Shown here: positions 19,293-33,067 of the stretch, in pieces | Position numbering within the stretch: position 1 is the stretch's first letter | Layout: each line of letters opens with the position of its first letter | Source: Bretschneidera sinensis | Lineage: Eukaryota > Streptophyta > Magnoliopsida > Brassicales > Akaniaceae | Assembly: GCA_023935145.1 (NCBI GenBank) | Contig: CM043700.1 | Location: forward strand, 28,528,501-28,592,500 | Direction: 5' to 3' | DNA: 64,000 nt | The notes under the pieces: model-generated | The model's database searches: none | What the model was told of the DNA's origin: nothing | The model's input: the letters and a program-made list of their open reading frames with translations, nothing else | Position numbers and translations under genes: made by a program

Positions 19293-22200
19293 TTTTTTAT
19301 GTGCGCCTAGGGTTAATTTTGGTTTATAATAAATAAATACTAAAAATTAAATCATTCCAAACAAAATAAATAAACTATCCCAAAAAATAAATCGGCTGTA
19401 ATTTGTATATTAAAATTAAGAGTTCAACTGTTAAAATTTTCGAATAATTATAATAATAATAATAATAATAATATTATGAACTTCAAATAATAATAAAAAA
19501 ATATATGTTCAAATAAGAGCAAAAACGAAATTTACTTACTAAAAAAAAGCGTTTGGCTTCAAGATTTCCTCTGGAACTAATAATGGCACTATCTATTATT
19601 CTATTAAAGTTTGCAGGGTTCGGAAAAAGTCCACTCCAAGAGATGGGTTGTTGGGGGACAATACGGCGTTATGTTTTGGAGCGAACTTCATTGCCAAAAA
19701 AATCACATTCGCCATAACAGCCCGAGTCCACCGCTACGCTGTCTATATTTATACATTAATAATTCAGTTCCTCTCTGACTTACTGTATAATTTACTTTTT
19801 CATTGAGAAACCTAGGACCCGCAAGAGTAGCTACTTATGCTTGCTTTATTTTGCTTCATCTCTTCACCGTTGGATGGCAGTTTTTTTTTCTTTAAGGTGA
19901 TGATTAACATTAAAAGACCATTACGTTAATGATGATTAATGTTGGTAGTTGATGAACAAAAGCCATAAATAAAAACGACTTCCGGTGGAAATCGGATAAA
20001 AAAGATAAAGGTCAATTCATTTCAATTCATTAATCAATCAAAACGCAGACTTGAAATGAAAAATAAAATCAATTTTTTCATGTTATCACATTATTTTCAT
20101 TAAATTACAATTCAATTTTTAAAAAAATACATAAAAAAATTTTAAAGATAAAGAATATATGTTTTGTTATCTGTCCAAAATACGAGTGCACGAATATTCT
20201 TCGAAAAATGTGTATATATATGTATTACAAGAAGAAATTCGTGTGTTGTATAGATGTAAAACTCATTTTTATATCAGAATAGAAACTTAACTGATAATTT
20301 TTTAAAATTAATCATTGATAATATTTATTGAGTATATACAGACGTTTCTAATAAAGTTTTTTAAAATTATTAATTAAATTTATATCCTACGTAAAAATAA
20401 ATTTTACACCGATAGGTATAAAATATCTAATATAATAAAAAAACATATGTTGTGTCTTAAAAGCGTGACAATGACCTACGACTTGTCAATTTTTTTTTTT
20501 TTATAAAAAAAGACTTTATTGGTTATATATTTGAGTTGAAGTGGTAACACACTTTCTTGAGCTTCACCCAGTGTCTAAAACTTTGACAATATATTTTGAC
20601 TTGAGCTAATCAAACATCAACAGCTGAATTATTTTTTTACTGTCAAATCAAATTTCTAAAATCTCCAGATTTGTTTAGATATGGATATGGGTATTCCCTT
20701 TTAATAGGAATTACACTAGTAGCAAGACAAAATCTAAAACAGTTTAAATCTATCTTGACAAATTTCTAGATCATCCTTGTAGGGACAAGATAATGGTTTA
20801 AGACCTTAGTTTCATGATTAAACAGATCATGTCTATCTTGACAAACTTGAACATGTTTATCTGTTTGAATATATGGACTCCCATGGAAATTTTGTGTGCC
20901 TATAGTGTTTACAAAATTAAGCAGTACATTCTTTAGCATCATGAAAATTCAAAATCTCATATGCTAAAAAATATTAATCTATTTACTCCAATTTTGTGAA
21001 TTCTATTTACATCTTTGTTAATTTATTTGTGTTTTATGGATAAAAACTTTAAAATCAAGACAATTGTGAAAAAAGTTATTGACTCAGTGCACAAGTACAA
21101 TAAGTTGTTGGATATTTTATTTAAAATCTTTGACTAAAAACTTAAATGTAAAGATACCAAAATCTGAAAATGAACATGAATTTAAATGATAAAAAATTAA
21201 ATGTATTTCAAGTACAAGTGCAAAAAAAAGTGTAAAAATGCAAATAACATAAAATTAAATGATCAAAATTAAAAATAATTTAAATGCGAATGCATGAAAG
21301 TAAAAATGTAAAATCAAAAATATGAAATTGACCCATTGTTGGTTTCATTGGTTGAAATAACCCTAATTACATCAAAAGTACCAGAATCCTAACTGTTGAA
21401 TCTTGAGCACTTGCTAAAATCCTTGCCATATATAATTTCTAGATTCTTGCTTTGAGTTCTGCTATAACTTTGGTTTCATGTAGGATCTTTGGAATTCTTC
21501 TTTTATCATTTTAGAATTCACTCTTCTTGCAAGTTGCAATGCTCTTTAAAATCTTTAGAATTCTATCCAAATAAAGATTATACCATAATTGATAGGATTT
21601 AGATATCAACAATACCTAACCTAAAATCCATAGGATTCTACCGCAATAAAAATCTTATTCCAACCGATAAAATTTTAAAATTTATAAGATTTTATGTAAC
21701 AAAAATCATGTTATAACAGATAGAATTTGAGCGTCAACAGAAACATAATGAATTATGTCAGATTTACCTCTTCTACCTTGATAATTACCCATGATGAAAA
21801 TCCAAATATATCATTTTCATGAACTAAAAAGCTTAACCATTTCTCCTTTTTTTTTCCCCTTTGGTGAATAGGTGTAATCCTTTGAAAACTCCATTATACA
21901 ACAAATTCTACTCATTTAGTCTAACAAGTAATAATAACATCATAAAAAGCTTTTATGATGTTACATCTTTGATGCCAACATCTGTAATATCTATGCGCTT
22001 ATGTCTTATGTGTGCAGAGTCAGAAACCATGTAAATTATGCAGGTCTCCCCACATCTTATTAGGCTAATTTTACACCGCTCAAGTATTCAATGTATAGAT
22101 GAGCTTATCAGAATACTGAAAAGAGAGAAAATATAGAGAATCTCCAAATAGGACCCACTTAAGTAAAGGTGGGCCCTAGTGCACAAATTCTTCGCTCGTG

Positions 22201-25200
22201 TTGGTGGGACCCTAAAAGGGCAATAGTACGTAATGTGTTGTCGTCTTATCGAGCAGTGTTTAAAAAAGGGTAGTCACCCCACTTTGTTGAATATGAACAG
22301 GGGCTCCTCTCTCTCTCTCTCTCTCAGCCTTGCAAATTGCTTTGGTGTTTGGCCAAGCTCAACTGGTCCTAAAATCCTTGGTGGTGGCATTTTGTGGGTC
22401 CTCTATGCCCTGCACTTTTCTAACAGTGATCCCACGTGGTTAACAGGATAATGGGATAAGTTCAGCATTTTAGTTTTTAACCTCCACTAATTAATGAGGA
22501 TTCTAATATTTTTCTTCAATACTAAAGTAAGGTATCCAGTTCACAGTTGGCAGTCAATGTCATTGGAGTCTCCACTTCTTTATAGTCCCCCAAATCCCAT
22601 GGTGCTGTTATTCTAGTTGCAAGCGAAAGTTGATTATAAGTTTCAATTACTTTTGAGTTTAGGATCCTTTTTACTTTTATTAAAATGACCCATTTTATGA
22701 GCTTATTCTCCATTTCCCAAGAGTTTGCCAAAGATCCCTCCTTGTTTGTCTGTCAGGTTGGGTGCTCAACTAATTAATAAACCAAGGATTCAAAGGTTTG
22801 GTGCGGTTGCGGCTGAAAGAAAAGAGGAAAAAACAAATAAACAAAGGGCTTGGTGGGGAAAGAGAATATGTTTGTGTTTCTAAAAGTTAAATTGGCCCAA
22901 GCTAATAATCTCCAAATCCAATCCAAAATCAAGTTTCATAAATTTCTAAAAACAACGTCATCTTGATTTTGGATTTAAACTATGATTATGAGCTGATTAT
23001 CTCCCAAGTCTCTCTTCCTTCCAAGAATTTTACTACCATCTTTAACTAACTATTCTGAATTTCACTAATATTCAAATATCTGGTTTGCTCTCTTTTGTCC
23101 TAATAGAATACACAAAAAAGGAGAGAATTGACTAAAACCAAACAGGACCCTAACAATTGTCCAACTCCAACAAGTGAAATGGTTGTCATAATCGGACCAA
23201 AGACTTTATGGTAATGGGTAGGAGACAACATGAATCTTCAAAAACAGCATCCTTCCCTGACCACATGGTCAGGATTTGATTAAACATGAGAGGAATCACA
23301 ATTCACAACTCCCTTTTTTTCTCCTTATTTTAATGAGCCTAAGCGAGCCATCATAAAGCCGTCTGTGTGAATAATAGTACAGGATGCACATCAGACACGC
23401 AATTGACATCAAGAGGGGCTATGGACCCCACCGCTGTGTATATCATGCAAGACTATACATGCTTGATAGGGGAAAAAATATATAGGATTGTTACCGCGTT
23501 ATTATGAAATGAAACACAATTATTACAATGTAATTGAAATGTCTTTATCATGTAATGATATCGATTATTGATTTACCACCAAATGTATTAAACTACCACT
23601 AAATTACCGTCCCTTGTGCCAATGCAGGGACCATAGTCGGATCCGCTTGATAGATGCTCTTTGCTGAGAATCAAAGAAAACAAGTTAACCATATAAACTC
23701 CATTTCTATCTTTGTATATGTTAATAGGATACGATAGTAATTCACCTTAGTAAACAATATTCAAGAATAACATCTTGACTTTTGTGATTTCAAAACATTG
23801 AAAGAGAATTCATATTAAAGAATGCAAATTTAGTTTACAAATTCCCTGGCCAACAAGCATATAAACAAATCCAGAAGGGAAAGGAAAAAGGTATTAATTA
23901 ATATAAATATCCAGTATAATATATGATATCAATTAAAACTTAAAAAGAAGCCTAAATTATTATTTCATCAATCAACTTCTCATAAAGCAGCACAATCATC
24001 CAGTTACAGAGGTTGAGAAGCCATATTTTGGGATTAAGGCTCATCAATCAATATATAAAGTCTCTCTAAAATCACTGCTTGCACAGAATGGAAATCACAG
24101 GGAATACAATGCATGCATGTAACTGGTTGTGTTGGTTTTCCTAAAGAAAGAAATTTGGAAATCTCGTGCTCTTACCAAAGTTTTTTTTTCTTTTGCATGG
24201 ACGGCTTCGTGGAAAAGAATTTTAACTATTGACAATCTCCAAAGACAAAGGAAACGCCTTGTTACTAGTTGTTACCTTTGAAAGGAGTCCCATTTTTGCT
24301 GTATCATCCTTGGACTAGGCAGTTATAGGAAATGGTTTAAGTGGTCTTGGGTTTGAGCTGGGTGATGGCAAGTTCTGTTAAGGGCAAGATTTGTGCATAG
24401 AAAAGGTTTAGTGGATCCAAAAAGTGTTGGAAAGCTTGTTGCTTAATCTCACTCTATTTTTTGGATTGATTGAAACGAGAGAAATAAAAATGTTTTTAAC
24501 GAGAGTATAAAAGCTAATAGGTGTGATCAAAGATAAATAGTGTCGACTTTTTGTTTAGTGGGAAGCCCTTTGTCAATGAAGAAAAGCATTTAGAGTTTTA
24601 TGATTTTTTTGATCTGTAAATGATTTTGCAGTCCAAGTTGTACCCTTTTGCTGCGCTTTTGAATATATTTAATATTTATTGCTCACAACGAATAGCCAGA
24701 ATGTCTTTGTATTATTTGAAATATGTAACCAATTAAGGTCCCTACCAGTATTGGTTCCCATCCCATACCACCACACGTTGGCAAGTGAATTTGTAAATGG
24801 GTTTCCTTCACAAAGTATGATAAAGAATGAACATTTCATAATTATATTATAATTATTTATATATTATTTTATATTCAAAAAATATATAATATATAATTAT
24901 ATATTTGATCGGGTTATTGGTATCAGGTTCAAAATATTTTCAATCCAATCCAACCCAATCTCTAAAGAGATACAACCCAACCCAACCCATTATATCGGTT
25001 TAAATCGAGTTCACGGGTTAATTGGATTTTATGCTCAGCCTTACGTATAAATCATCGGAGTGCTGAACTTCACAAGTACTACCCAACCTGAAAATAAGAA
25101 GATAGCATTTTTTTTTTGTTGGCCTGGAACCCAAGTCTGGCAAATAACCAACCAACACCTGCACAATTGGCGTTTTACAGTATGAACTTCGATAATTAAG

Positions 25201-26877
25201 AAATCCATTGCTAGATCTACAAAATAATAGAAAGAACATATGGCTGAAATGTGTTTGGCCCCTAAACAGGACAATGTGCAACATTTATTTCCGTTGCCCC
25301 TTCATAGTGGACAAGATATCTAGTTAAGGTTTGACAATAGAGGTTGGACATGTAACCTCAACAAACACAAGCGTTCAAAAAGTATTTTTGAACATAAGAT
25401 TCAGAGTAGAGTGAGGTGATTAAACCTATTTCAGTTGAAATTACCTTCACGAAGTGGGCAAATTTATTGAAAATGTAATATACTCTGAAATAGAATTTTG
25501 GGTGTCATTCTATAGTTTACACTTTACAAGCTTTATTAGAAATGCTCATCCCTGAAAAAGCTTCCAAATAAAATCTTATGATTATGATTGGTCTGCCCAA
25601 GAAAATTAGTGAAAAACAAAAATGACGCTTTTGAAATAATTAATTGAATAAAAAAACCCAATATCCAAAGACACTAATAGAATCACGCTGCCAAAAGGAT
25701 GCAATGGTTGTACTGTATTGGTATTAAGTCCAAGGATAATATTACTTTAGCAAAAGAAAACTGTCTATTGATGCCAAGTGCAAAAGATAAATCATTAGAA
25801 CAAAGGGGATGAAATCAGACATTAACATTGCTTCAATTAACCACCATGCATCTGCAAACAAATGTAGCATTAAGAAAATAGTTTAGTATTTAAATTACCC
25901 CCAGTGTCTGTATACACTATCACAATCCTCCCCTCCACACCCCCCCCTTCTCTAAATAAAGGAAAAAAAATACAAATTTTTTTACTCATTAAAGCCTTAT
26001 TACTCTTATCATTATAAAAGCCCCTTAAAAGTAAACAAGCCTTCAAATCAATTATGTTGACATCAAATTTACATCCATCTATGGAACTACATAATGTTGA
26101 TGAGATAGTAGAAATTTTATAAAGATCACTAAGAAAAATAGTTAAATGATAGGCATTTATATCTTTAAAAAAAAAAAAAGAAGATGACATGAATCGGGAC
26201 CCAAGTTTAAAATGTTAATAAACTGAGATCATTCAGGTTTTTAACCTTCACAGTAATATTTATCCGGAAGTGTCAAGGCACACCATATGCATGAAAGTAT
26301 CATGTGACATTTTGAAGACCAAATATAGCCTGCATGTCAAGAGAGTTTTCTAGAATAAATTACCGAGAAAAGGAAGCCATTTCCAGCATACCTAATAAGG
26401 CAATCTTCTTAGTGGAAGTTATAGTTGGAATACTTAGGGTGCAATAAGCGACATGCTGATATGACATCATGAGCTGTAAGAATTTGAAAAATTCAATCCT
26501 TTCATTATCATATCTATGACAGTATACAATACATATATTGAAAGACTTTTAGGCTAATCACTTTGAAGATGGCAGCTTTTGTGAGTGCTTGGCATTGAAA
26601 TATATGGTGGGATTTGACTTTGCACCCAACCTATTTAACTAAAAGCAAATGTCAACTGGACTTTTGCTCAAGAAGAGCAATCACCTAAAAAGATTTTGGA
26701 ACAAAATTAAACTAAATAAGGAAGCAATGTGGCAGTGATACGGAAAGGGATACAACAAGTTGGGAGGATGATACTGATCCAAGACTACAACAAAAAAAAA
26801 ATACAACAATTTGATTACTAGGACATCGAAACATGAAAACTAAATGAGAAAAGAGATGCTGACTTGATAATGCTTCA
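19293..26877. other. 7.6 kb AT-rich intergenic DNA, no gene recognised
   Basis: No ORF here has recognisable domains. It includes an (AAT)n run at about 19442-19473, a (CT)n run at 22307-22325, AT-rich runs near 24840-24905, and an AT-rich motif at 20288-20405 that recurs near 41560-41640. ORFs at 22233-22451 and 25018-25284 look random. Ancient, unrecognised transposon remnants are likely. Confidence 0.5.
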
Positions 26878-28030
26878 TTATTGATTGGTTCCTTTTAAGC
26901 AAAACCTGCAGAAGGAAGCTGACAGTTAATTATATTTATTAGAGAGATTGCGAATAAGCTAAAAAGCAATTCTCAGCAAAACGTTGGTTGATAAGACTAC
27001 AGTCCAGTGAAGATTACATCTAATTGGTATAGAAATTTACAGAAGTCAATTTATTTCACACCAAGGAAGAATTAATTTTGGAAATGCTTTTAACAGAAGA
27101 AAATGATTGATTTCAAATCGATTGGATTATAATAAATAAAAAAATAGATTTGAATTCATCCACAAAATATAGTTTGATATTCTAAAGACTATTAATTTGA
27201 GTAAATTTCACTAACGATGACGAAAAAAAAATTCAGATTTATATAATAAGATTTCTAGCCAGTATGCTAAATAGTTCAAAAGGGTGTTAAAGGATGTAGA
27301 TTACTCTGGATGCAAGTGATTGATTAAAATTTCTCCTTCACGACACCGACTCCAATCTCCTAGATTCTATGCCTAATGATCATTGTACCCAAATGCTCTA
27401 TCATTGTATTCGGATTGAGGGAAATGAAGGGAAAGGGTACGTGTACCTCAGTTCCATGCATTCCAAATGATAATTGCCAAAATATTTGGCCACTCTGCCA
27501 CATTGTGTGACTATGCAAGATTTTTCTCCAATTCTTACAATAAAACAACTTCGAAATTTCATCTACTCCCAAGGAAGAAAACTCTACTAGTCTCAACAGC
27601 CGAAAGTAAATGTCCTAATCATCCTTACCAAAAAAGGTCCTAATCACACTTGCCACCCCCAAAAATAAATAAACAAATAACACCAAGCAATACTAGTTTG
27701 ATGAAATTTTAGCTCCAAAAGTACGATAATATGTACAACTGAATCATTATTTTTACTTTACTTTCCAGATATGATCAGTATTTCTACTATACAAGCAAGA
27801 TAGCAGATTCATGCAACGAAACCGAGTTGTTAATTCACAGAATTAAGCTTCAAAAGTAAAGATTAAGAAACTTACACTGTTTTCTGTGTTGTCATCATCT
27901 CCACATTTGCGCCTGCGGCGGAGATTTTGGCAAACATGGTTCCTTTAACACCGGGATCGGAGCGGGCATTGGCCCTACGCCAGGTGGCCCAAATCAGAAA
28001 ATGAATCAAAAACCAGACCAGGACCGCCAT
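26878..28030 (-). CDS. Possible small two-exon membrane-protein gene (about 60 aa)
   Basis: I do not recognise this gene. Exon 1 (27876-28030) starts ATG and reads MAVLVWFLIHFLIWATWRR, a hydrophobic segment (residues 2-16) followed by basic residues, as in a signal anchor with a cytosolic basic flank. It continues open for 51 codons to a strong donor GTAAGT (27875-27870). A CT-rich sequence at about 28110-28150 on the minus strand looks like a 5' UTR start. A candidate second exon after CTGCAG at 26905 keeps phase and stops after about nine codons at 26878. The first exon is more GC-rich than its surroundings, which favours real coding. The second exon is only one possibility; a longer gene with other exons in 25-27.8 kb is not excluded. 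Confidence 0.35.
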
Positions 28031-28676
28031 CCCAGAGTATCCTTAATTACAATACATTTTGTGACAATTGCTTGATTTCTCGTATAATTGCTTAACAATC
28101 ATGCGACTTCAGCAGTGCAGTTGGACAGAGGAAGACGAAATCGAAGGAAAAGTTAAAAAATATCCCTCTATAAATTGTTTTATGAGAAAATTACTATTTA
28201 ATCCCTGAGGTTTGCCTAATTATACACTTTGGTCCTTGCATTTTCAAAACCAAACACTTTAATGTGACATTTCAGTGCGAATATAATGACGTCATGCACT
28301 TTAATGTGGTTCAAAGAATTGTCCACATGGGATTAAATATTAGAAACCCATGAATGCCCTAAGTGTAGCCGTTGCATCTATTTAATTTTTTCATTCCTTT
28401 TTTCCTTTTAAACAACACAAGCCAAACCCTTTTTTCCTCTTGTTATTTAAACAACCCAAGCCAACCCCTTTGAAATTTTTTATCAGAGCACTCAAAGAAA
28501 AAAAAAGGAAGAACTCAATGGGGTTTTGATTAGATTTACCCTCCAAAAAAACCTCAAAAACGTGAAATAGTTAAAATCTTAAATACCAAACCAAAAATCA
28601 GAAAATAAACAAAGCAAGATCAACATTTTAATAACAGAATCTAATAAACCCTAAAAACGCATAAACGTTGTAACTC
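28031..28676. other. Flank between small gene and Harbinger-like element
   Basis: The first about 120 bp may be promoter and leader of the minus-strand gene. From about 28187 the sequence reads AATTACTATTTAATCCCTGA, a phrase typical of plant Mutator-like terminal repeats. A weak inverted counterpart lies near 32480-32510. No ORF was recognised. Confidence 0.4.
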
Positions 28677-28936
28677 TAAGGATCTGTTTGACACACGAAC
28701 AAGATTACAGTGGATAGGATTAAGAGGATTAAAGTGAGACTATTTTAATTTTATATTTGGTTCATGAGATTGTTGGATTAAGATTAAAATGGGATAACAA
28801 ATCAAAAGACTAAAAATAACCTTTTATATTTTATTATATATATAACCGAGACATTTTTTTCTTTGCTTTTTTGCTTCTTCTTCAGTTTAGAGAGTTTTTT
28901 TTTTTGTGCTCGTTTTTCAAAAAACTACATAGAGGT

Positions 28937-29374
28937 GGAAGGAGGAGGAGGAAGGGCGACCACAGTATGGGGAAGAAGGAGGAAAAGGAAGGAGAGAGGA
29001 GGAAGAAGATGAGGGGCAGCCCGATCTTGGGAAAATGAAGGAGGAGAGAGGAGAGGAAAGAGGAGGAGGAGAAGAGAGGAGAAAGAAGGAAGAGGAGGGG
29101 CGGCCCGATCTAGGGAAAATGAAGGAGGAGAGAGAAGAGGAAGGAGGAGGAGGAGAAGAGAGGAAGAAGAAGGAATAGGAAGGGTGGCCTGATCTGGGGA
29201 AGGAGGAAGAGGAGAGAAGAAAGGAAGGAAGAAGAGGAGAAGAGAGGAAGGAAAAGAAATAGAAGAAAGGTGTGGGGAGGAAAGAGAAGGAGAAGGGAGG
29301 CACAGGGGAAGGGGTGAAGGAGAAGGTAAGTGCGGGGGAAAGGGGGAAGAAGAAGGGAGGTAAGGGGGAAGGGG
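28937..29374. repeat. Purine-rich (GGA/GAA) tract with 84-bp tandem unit
   Basis: Almost pure A/G on the plus strand. A unit marked by a GATC-T landmark recurs at about 29021, 29105 and 29189, a period of 84 bp. The tract resumes at 31871-32010 beyond the solo LTR. Long proline/serine-rich minus-strand ORFs here result from composition and are not genes. Confidence 0.85.
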
Positions 29375-31870
29375 TATAACGACCCATCTCGAGTTGGCCA
29401 CCCCGAAATAATGTCATCACATTTTGAGAATCTCAGCACGACACATATATGCAACAATAAAAATAAATATTACCAATAGAACTTTACATCAATCCGTAAA
29501 ATGCATGATGATTTACAAATAAATTTTTCATTTTATTTTCTCATTAGTCTGAAGATGATGACACGTACGCGACTTACAGAAAATTGATCTCGTCAGAACC
29601 TTAACTCACCAAACTATTTGCCGAACCTGCTACCTGAAAATCATTGTACAATGAGGGGTGAGCTTCACAAGCTCAGTGAATTAAATTTACTAGAAGTATT
29701 CCAAATTCCATAAATAGTCATTTATTATTATTGTCTTTTATTCTTCTCTATCAATATCTTCTTCTAAATCATTAGTCTACCTTAAGATTATCAATTATCT
29801 CATAATTACCTCGTAATGAAATTCACATAAAAAATCTTCCATTTAAAAAAATCTTAACACCATAACTGTCTCTTTCTATGAGACTCATCCATTTATAATT
29901 AAATTCACAATAATGTCCCACATCTCAGTATTCCAATAATCTCATCATCATAGCTGTCTCTTTTTATGAGACTCAGCCATCATACACGACAATATACCTC
30001 ATCTCAGCTTTTCAATAATATTTTCATCATAACTGTCTCTTTCTATGAGACTCAATCATCTATAATTATTTTCACGATAATAAATCACTTCTCAGCATTT
30101 TAATCATGCAACAATAATTAAAACACATCACAACATTTCAATAATGCAACAATAGTTAGAACAGATACAAATGCATGAATGATTATGATGGGAACGTCTT
30201 CCCACCTGTCGACAGGTTGTTATTATCTTAGACCAGCTTCCCTCCCGGCTCTTTTATTCTCATCAGACCGGCTGCCTTCCCGGTTAATTCCAGCATATAC
30301 CTGCTGTCACAGTTTTCACTTTTCATCCCAGCATATACCGGCTGTCACGGTTTTCACTTTTCATTCCAGCATATACCAGCTGTCATGGTTTTTACTTTTC
30401 ATCCCAGCATATACCAGCTGTCACGGTTTTCACTTTTCATCCCAGCATATACCGGCTATCACGGTTATTTCATTAGACCGGCTGCCTTCCTGGTTCTTTC
30501 GGTTATATTATTAAATGCATATGCGCATGAACAATGATATGAAACAGTAATATAAAAACAATATAAAGATTCAAACCACTTAATTTGGCTATCCTTATTA
30601 TCCACAAATTTTATATAACAAAGTTTCTTTAAAATTTATTACATCCAATCATCCTGATTTTTTTTTTATCAAATTATATAAAAATTCCACTAAATTCTTC
30701 TCTTCCCAAATCACATCAAATAATCAATTAAAGTCTATCAAGATCCACTAAATTTCATCTCAAATCATCCATCAAATTTTGCCAAGATCCACTAAAATTC
30801 ACCTCAAATCATCCACCAAATTTTGTCAAGATCTACTAAAATTCATCTTATCATAACTCGTATTAAAACATCAATATATCTCATTAATAATTTATTTATT
30901 GCTTTTATTCTCAAATAAACTTATGATTTTCAAAAATATCATTTCTCACCGAAAAATATTTCTACCTGATCAAATTTTCTATCATACTCATATATCAATT
31001 TTTCATCTATCACCCAAGCATACTTTAATAATTAATTATAATAATATCACCAAAATAATTGATTTTTATTTAGACTACTAAAAGTAAATCCAACTCACCA
31101 CGTAACACTTAAAGCTACTCGTGGACCACCTCTTTGCCTTTCCCGTTCTTCTTCGAATTTTCTCCTGATTGCTGACTGCCAACACCTGGCATAATATTTG
31201 AATTTATATTTCTTATTATTTCTTATTTTCTCCATAAACCACACAGTTTGAAAAAAATTCTCACTTTAACTTCCTAAAACTTTCATAAAATTTAAAATAA
31301 TATTACCTTATGCTATTTTGATAGCTTCCCGAAATTCTTTATAAAATATTTTCGAAAATACTCTCAAAATTTTGTTCATTCTACCTTTTTTTGAACTCCC
31401 AAGTGTTTTAAGAACACAGATGAATTATTTAAAACTATAGGAGAATTTCTTCGTGTAACTACACGAAATTATTCCACATATTTATAGGGAAGCTTGGCTG
31501 AAGATCAACAGCCTCCTCCTCTCTCCCAAGGTCTCCACGATATGGAGATAGTAAGAATAATTGCAAAAACATCATGATGGCTAAAGAAAACATAATACTT
31601 ATATTCTCTTCACTTGCACACAAGGCACCAAAATGAAATGATAATAAAAGACATAATGATTGCCTTTTGAAATCACTCACAAGGTTGGCAGCAAAAATGT
31701 TGTCACGAGTTACTGTTCATCGATTGACTTTTTGACTTTTGGATTTTTTTTTTTTTTTTTGGTATTTCAACCTGTCTTTTTCAATCCTTATTCAGCCTTC
31801 TGGGATTTAACTCTTTGTCATATTTATTAAAATACATATTTATCTTTACTATAAAAATACGGGTATTACA
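29375..31870. mobile_element. Solo LTR, gypsy-type family (2496 bp)
   Basis: Begins TATAACGACCCATC (TG end mutated to TA) and ends GGGTATTACA, imperfect inverted ends of LTR type. It is flanked by 5-bp AGGGG duplications at 29370-29374 and 31871-31875. The inner GGGGTGAGCTTCACAAGCTC motif (near 29657) recalls LTRs of chromovirus-type gypsy elements. No internal domain or second LTR is present, so it is a product of LTR-LTR recombination. It is related to 58635-60777. Confidence 0.8.
30291..30480. repeat. 38-bp minisatellite, five copies, inside solo LTR
   Basis: CAGCATATACC units start at 30291, 30329, 30367, 30405 and 30443, exactly 38 bp apart. The related solo LTR near 59440-59520 has only about two diverged copies, so the array expanded in this copy or its source. 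Confidence 0.92.
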
Positions 31871-32193
31871 AGGGGGGAAGGAGAAGGAAGGGAAGAGGCG
31901 CGGGGGAGGAAGGGAGGTGCGTAGGGGAGGAGGGGGAAGGAGAGGAGGTGGCACGGAGAAAGATGAGGCTCGGAGGGGAGGAGGGCTGGAGCAGGGAAGA
32001 AGAAATGAGGGTAAAATGATCTTTGGGATTAATTCTGTCCCAGGGAGATGGAATAGAAATTGAGAGATTAGGATTAAGTTAACTTAATCCTAGATGAACA
32101 GTTAGTCCCTCCAACAAAACATGAGACTAACTATTCATGTGGGATTAAATTAATCATATCTTATCCTAATATCATGTACCAAGCTAGCCCTAA

Positions 32194-33067
32194 ATACCAC
32201 AACCAAAACCCCATCAAAATGTAGAAAATGTACAGAAGATTTAAATAAAAAAAGGGTTAAAAATTGACCTTTAACGCTAACCCAACAACACGCGAACCCA
32301 AGAAATTTTGATCACCGAAATACCCAAACAAGATCGCATAATAAACCTAAATTGTTTGCTTGAGTTCTTGTTTCTTGATTATTTTCTTCTATGAAACCAA
32401 AGAGACTGGTAAAGTTTAGGGTTTAGATAAAAGGTAGCGTGAAGAAAATGAAGTGTTTGATAGGTTTGAGATAGGTTTGGTCAGGTACTTAATAGTAATT
32501 TACCCTTATTTTACTCTCTCGTTTTTCTTTCCTCCAAGCTCTTATATTTAAGGAAGAATAAATTTTATTTTTGTTCAGAAGAGATCCATTGGATCTATAA
32601 ACACACAATGAAATATAATCTTTCTTCGTCTTTAACTTGAATGAGAATTGATCTTTGATTTCTTATGTATGATAAATGACTTTTTTCTAACAAATTATTA
32701 AGGTTTTCCTTGATTTCGTGTTACCAATTGAACCTTTTTTATGGGGTATCATGCAATGTAGACATAAAAGCCATTATTTTAATCTTTTTGGTAATGCATT
32801 GGTCATTGTTGCTCGAACCAGTTGCTTTGGTCAATGACTACAAAACCAAAAGATACCAAAAATAAAAAAATAATTAAAAAAAAGAGAAAAAAAGTATTTT
32901 CTTTCCTGCCTATAAAATGCAAGCCACAGATACAAGGACGTAAGCAAAAGCAGCATTACAGATGATACTGGACAGAACCACGAATTATTTCTACGTTTTT
33001 TTTTCTCGAATGGGCAAAAATGCAACATTTATTCTTCTTCTGTGTGAACTCTAAATAGGGAAATAGT
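32194..33067. other. Flank before MFDR pseudogene, no gene seen
   Basis: AT-rich DNA that includes the expected 3' UTR of the minus-strand MFDR pseudogene (below 33068). No ORF with recognisable sequence. Confidence 0.5.

Larger units (their letters stand above)
28680..32190. mobile_element. Harbinger/Tourist-like element with purine-rich core (split by solo LTR)
   Basis: Left end GGATCTGTTTGACACACGA and right end (reverse complement) GGGCTAGCTTGGTACATGA are related, and each is flanked by TAA (28677-28679 and 32191-32193), the target of PIF/Harbinger elements. Without the inserted solo LTR it is about 1.0 kb and has no transposase, so it is a MITE-like derivative. The terminal match is only about 11 of 19 bases, so the class is tentative. 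Confidence 0.45.

Noticed and set aside
28917..29457. Three overlapping Pro/Ser/Leu-rich minus-strand ORFs
   Set aside because: Composition effect of the purine tract; open in all frames and low in complexity.
28187..32510. Larger Mutator-like element with ends near 28190 and 32490
   Set aside because: About 30 bp of inverted similarity (AATTACTATT...) but no 9-bp duplication; not supported enough.
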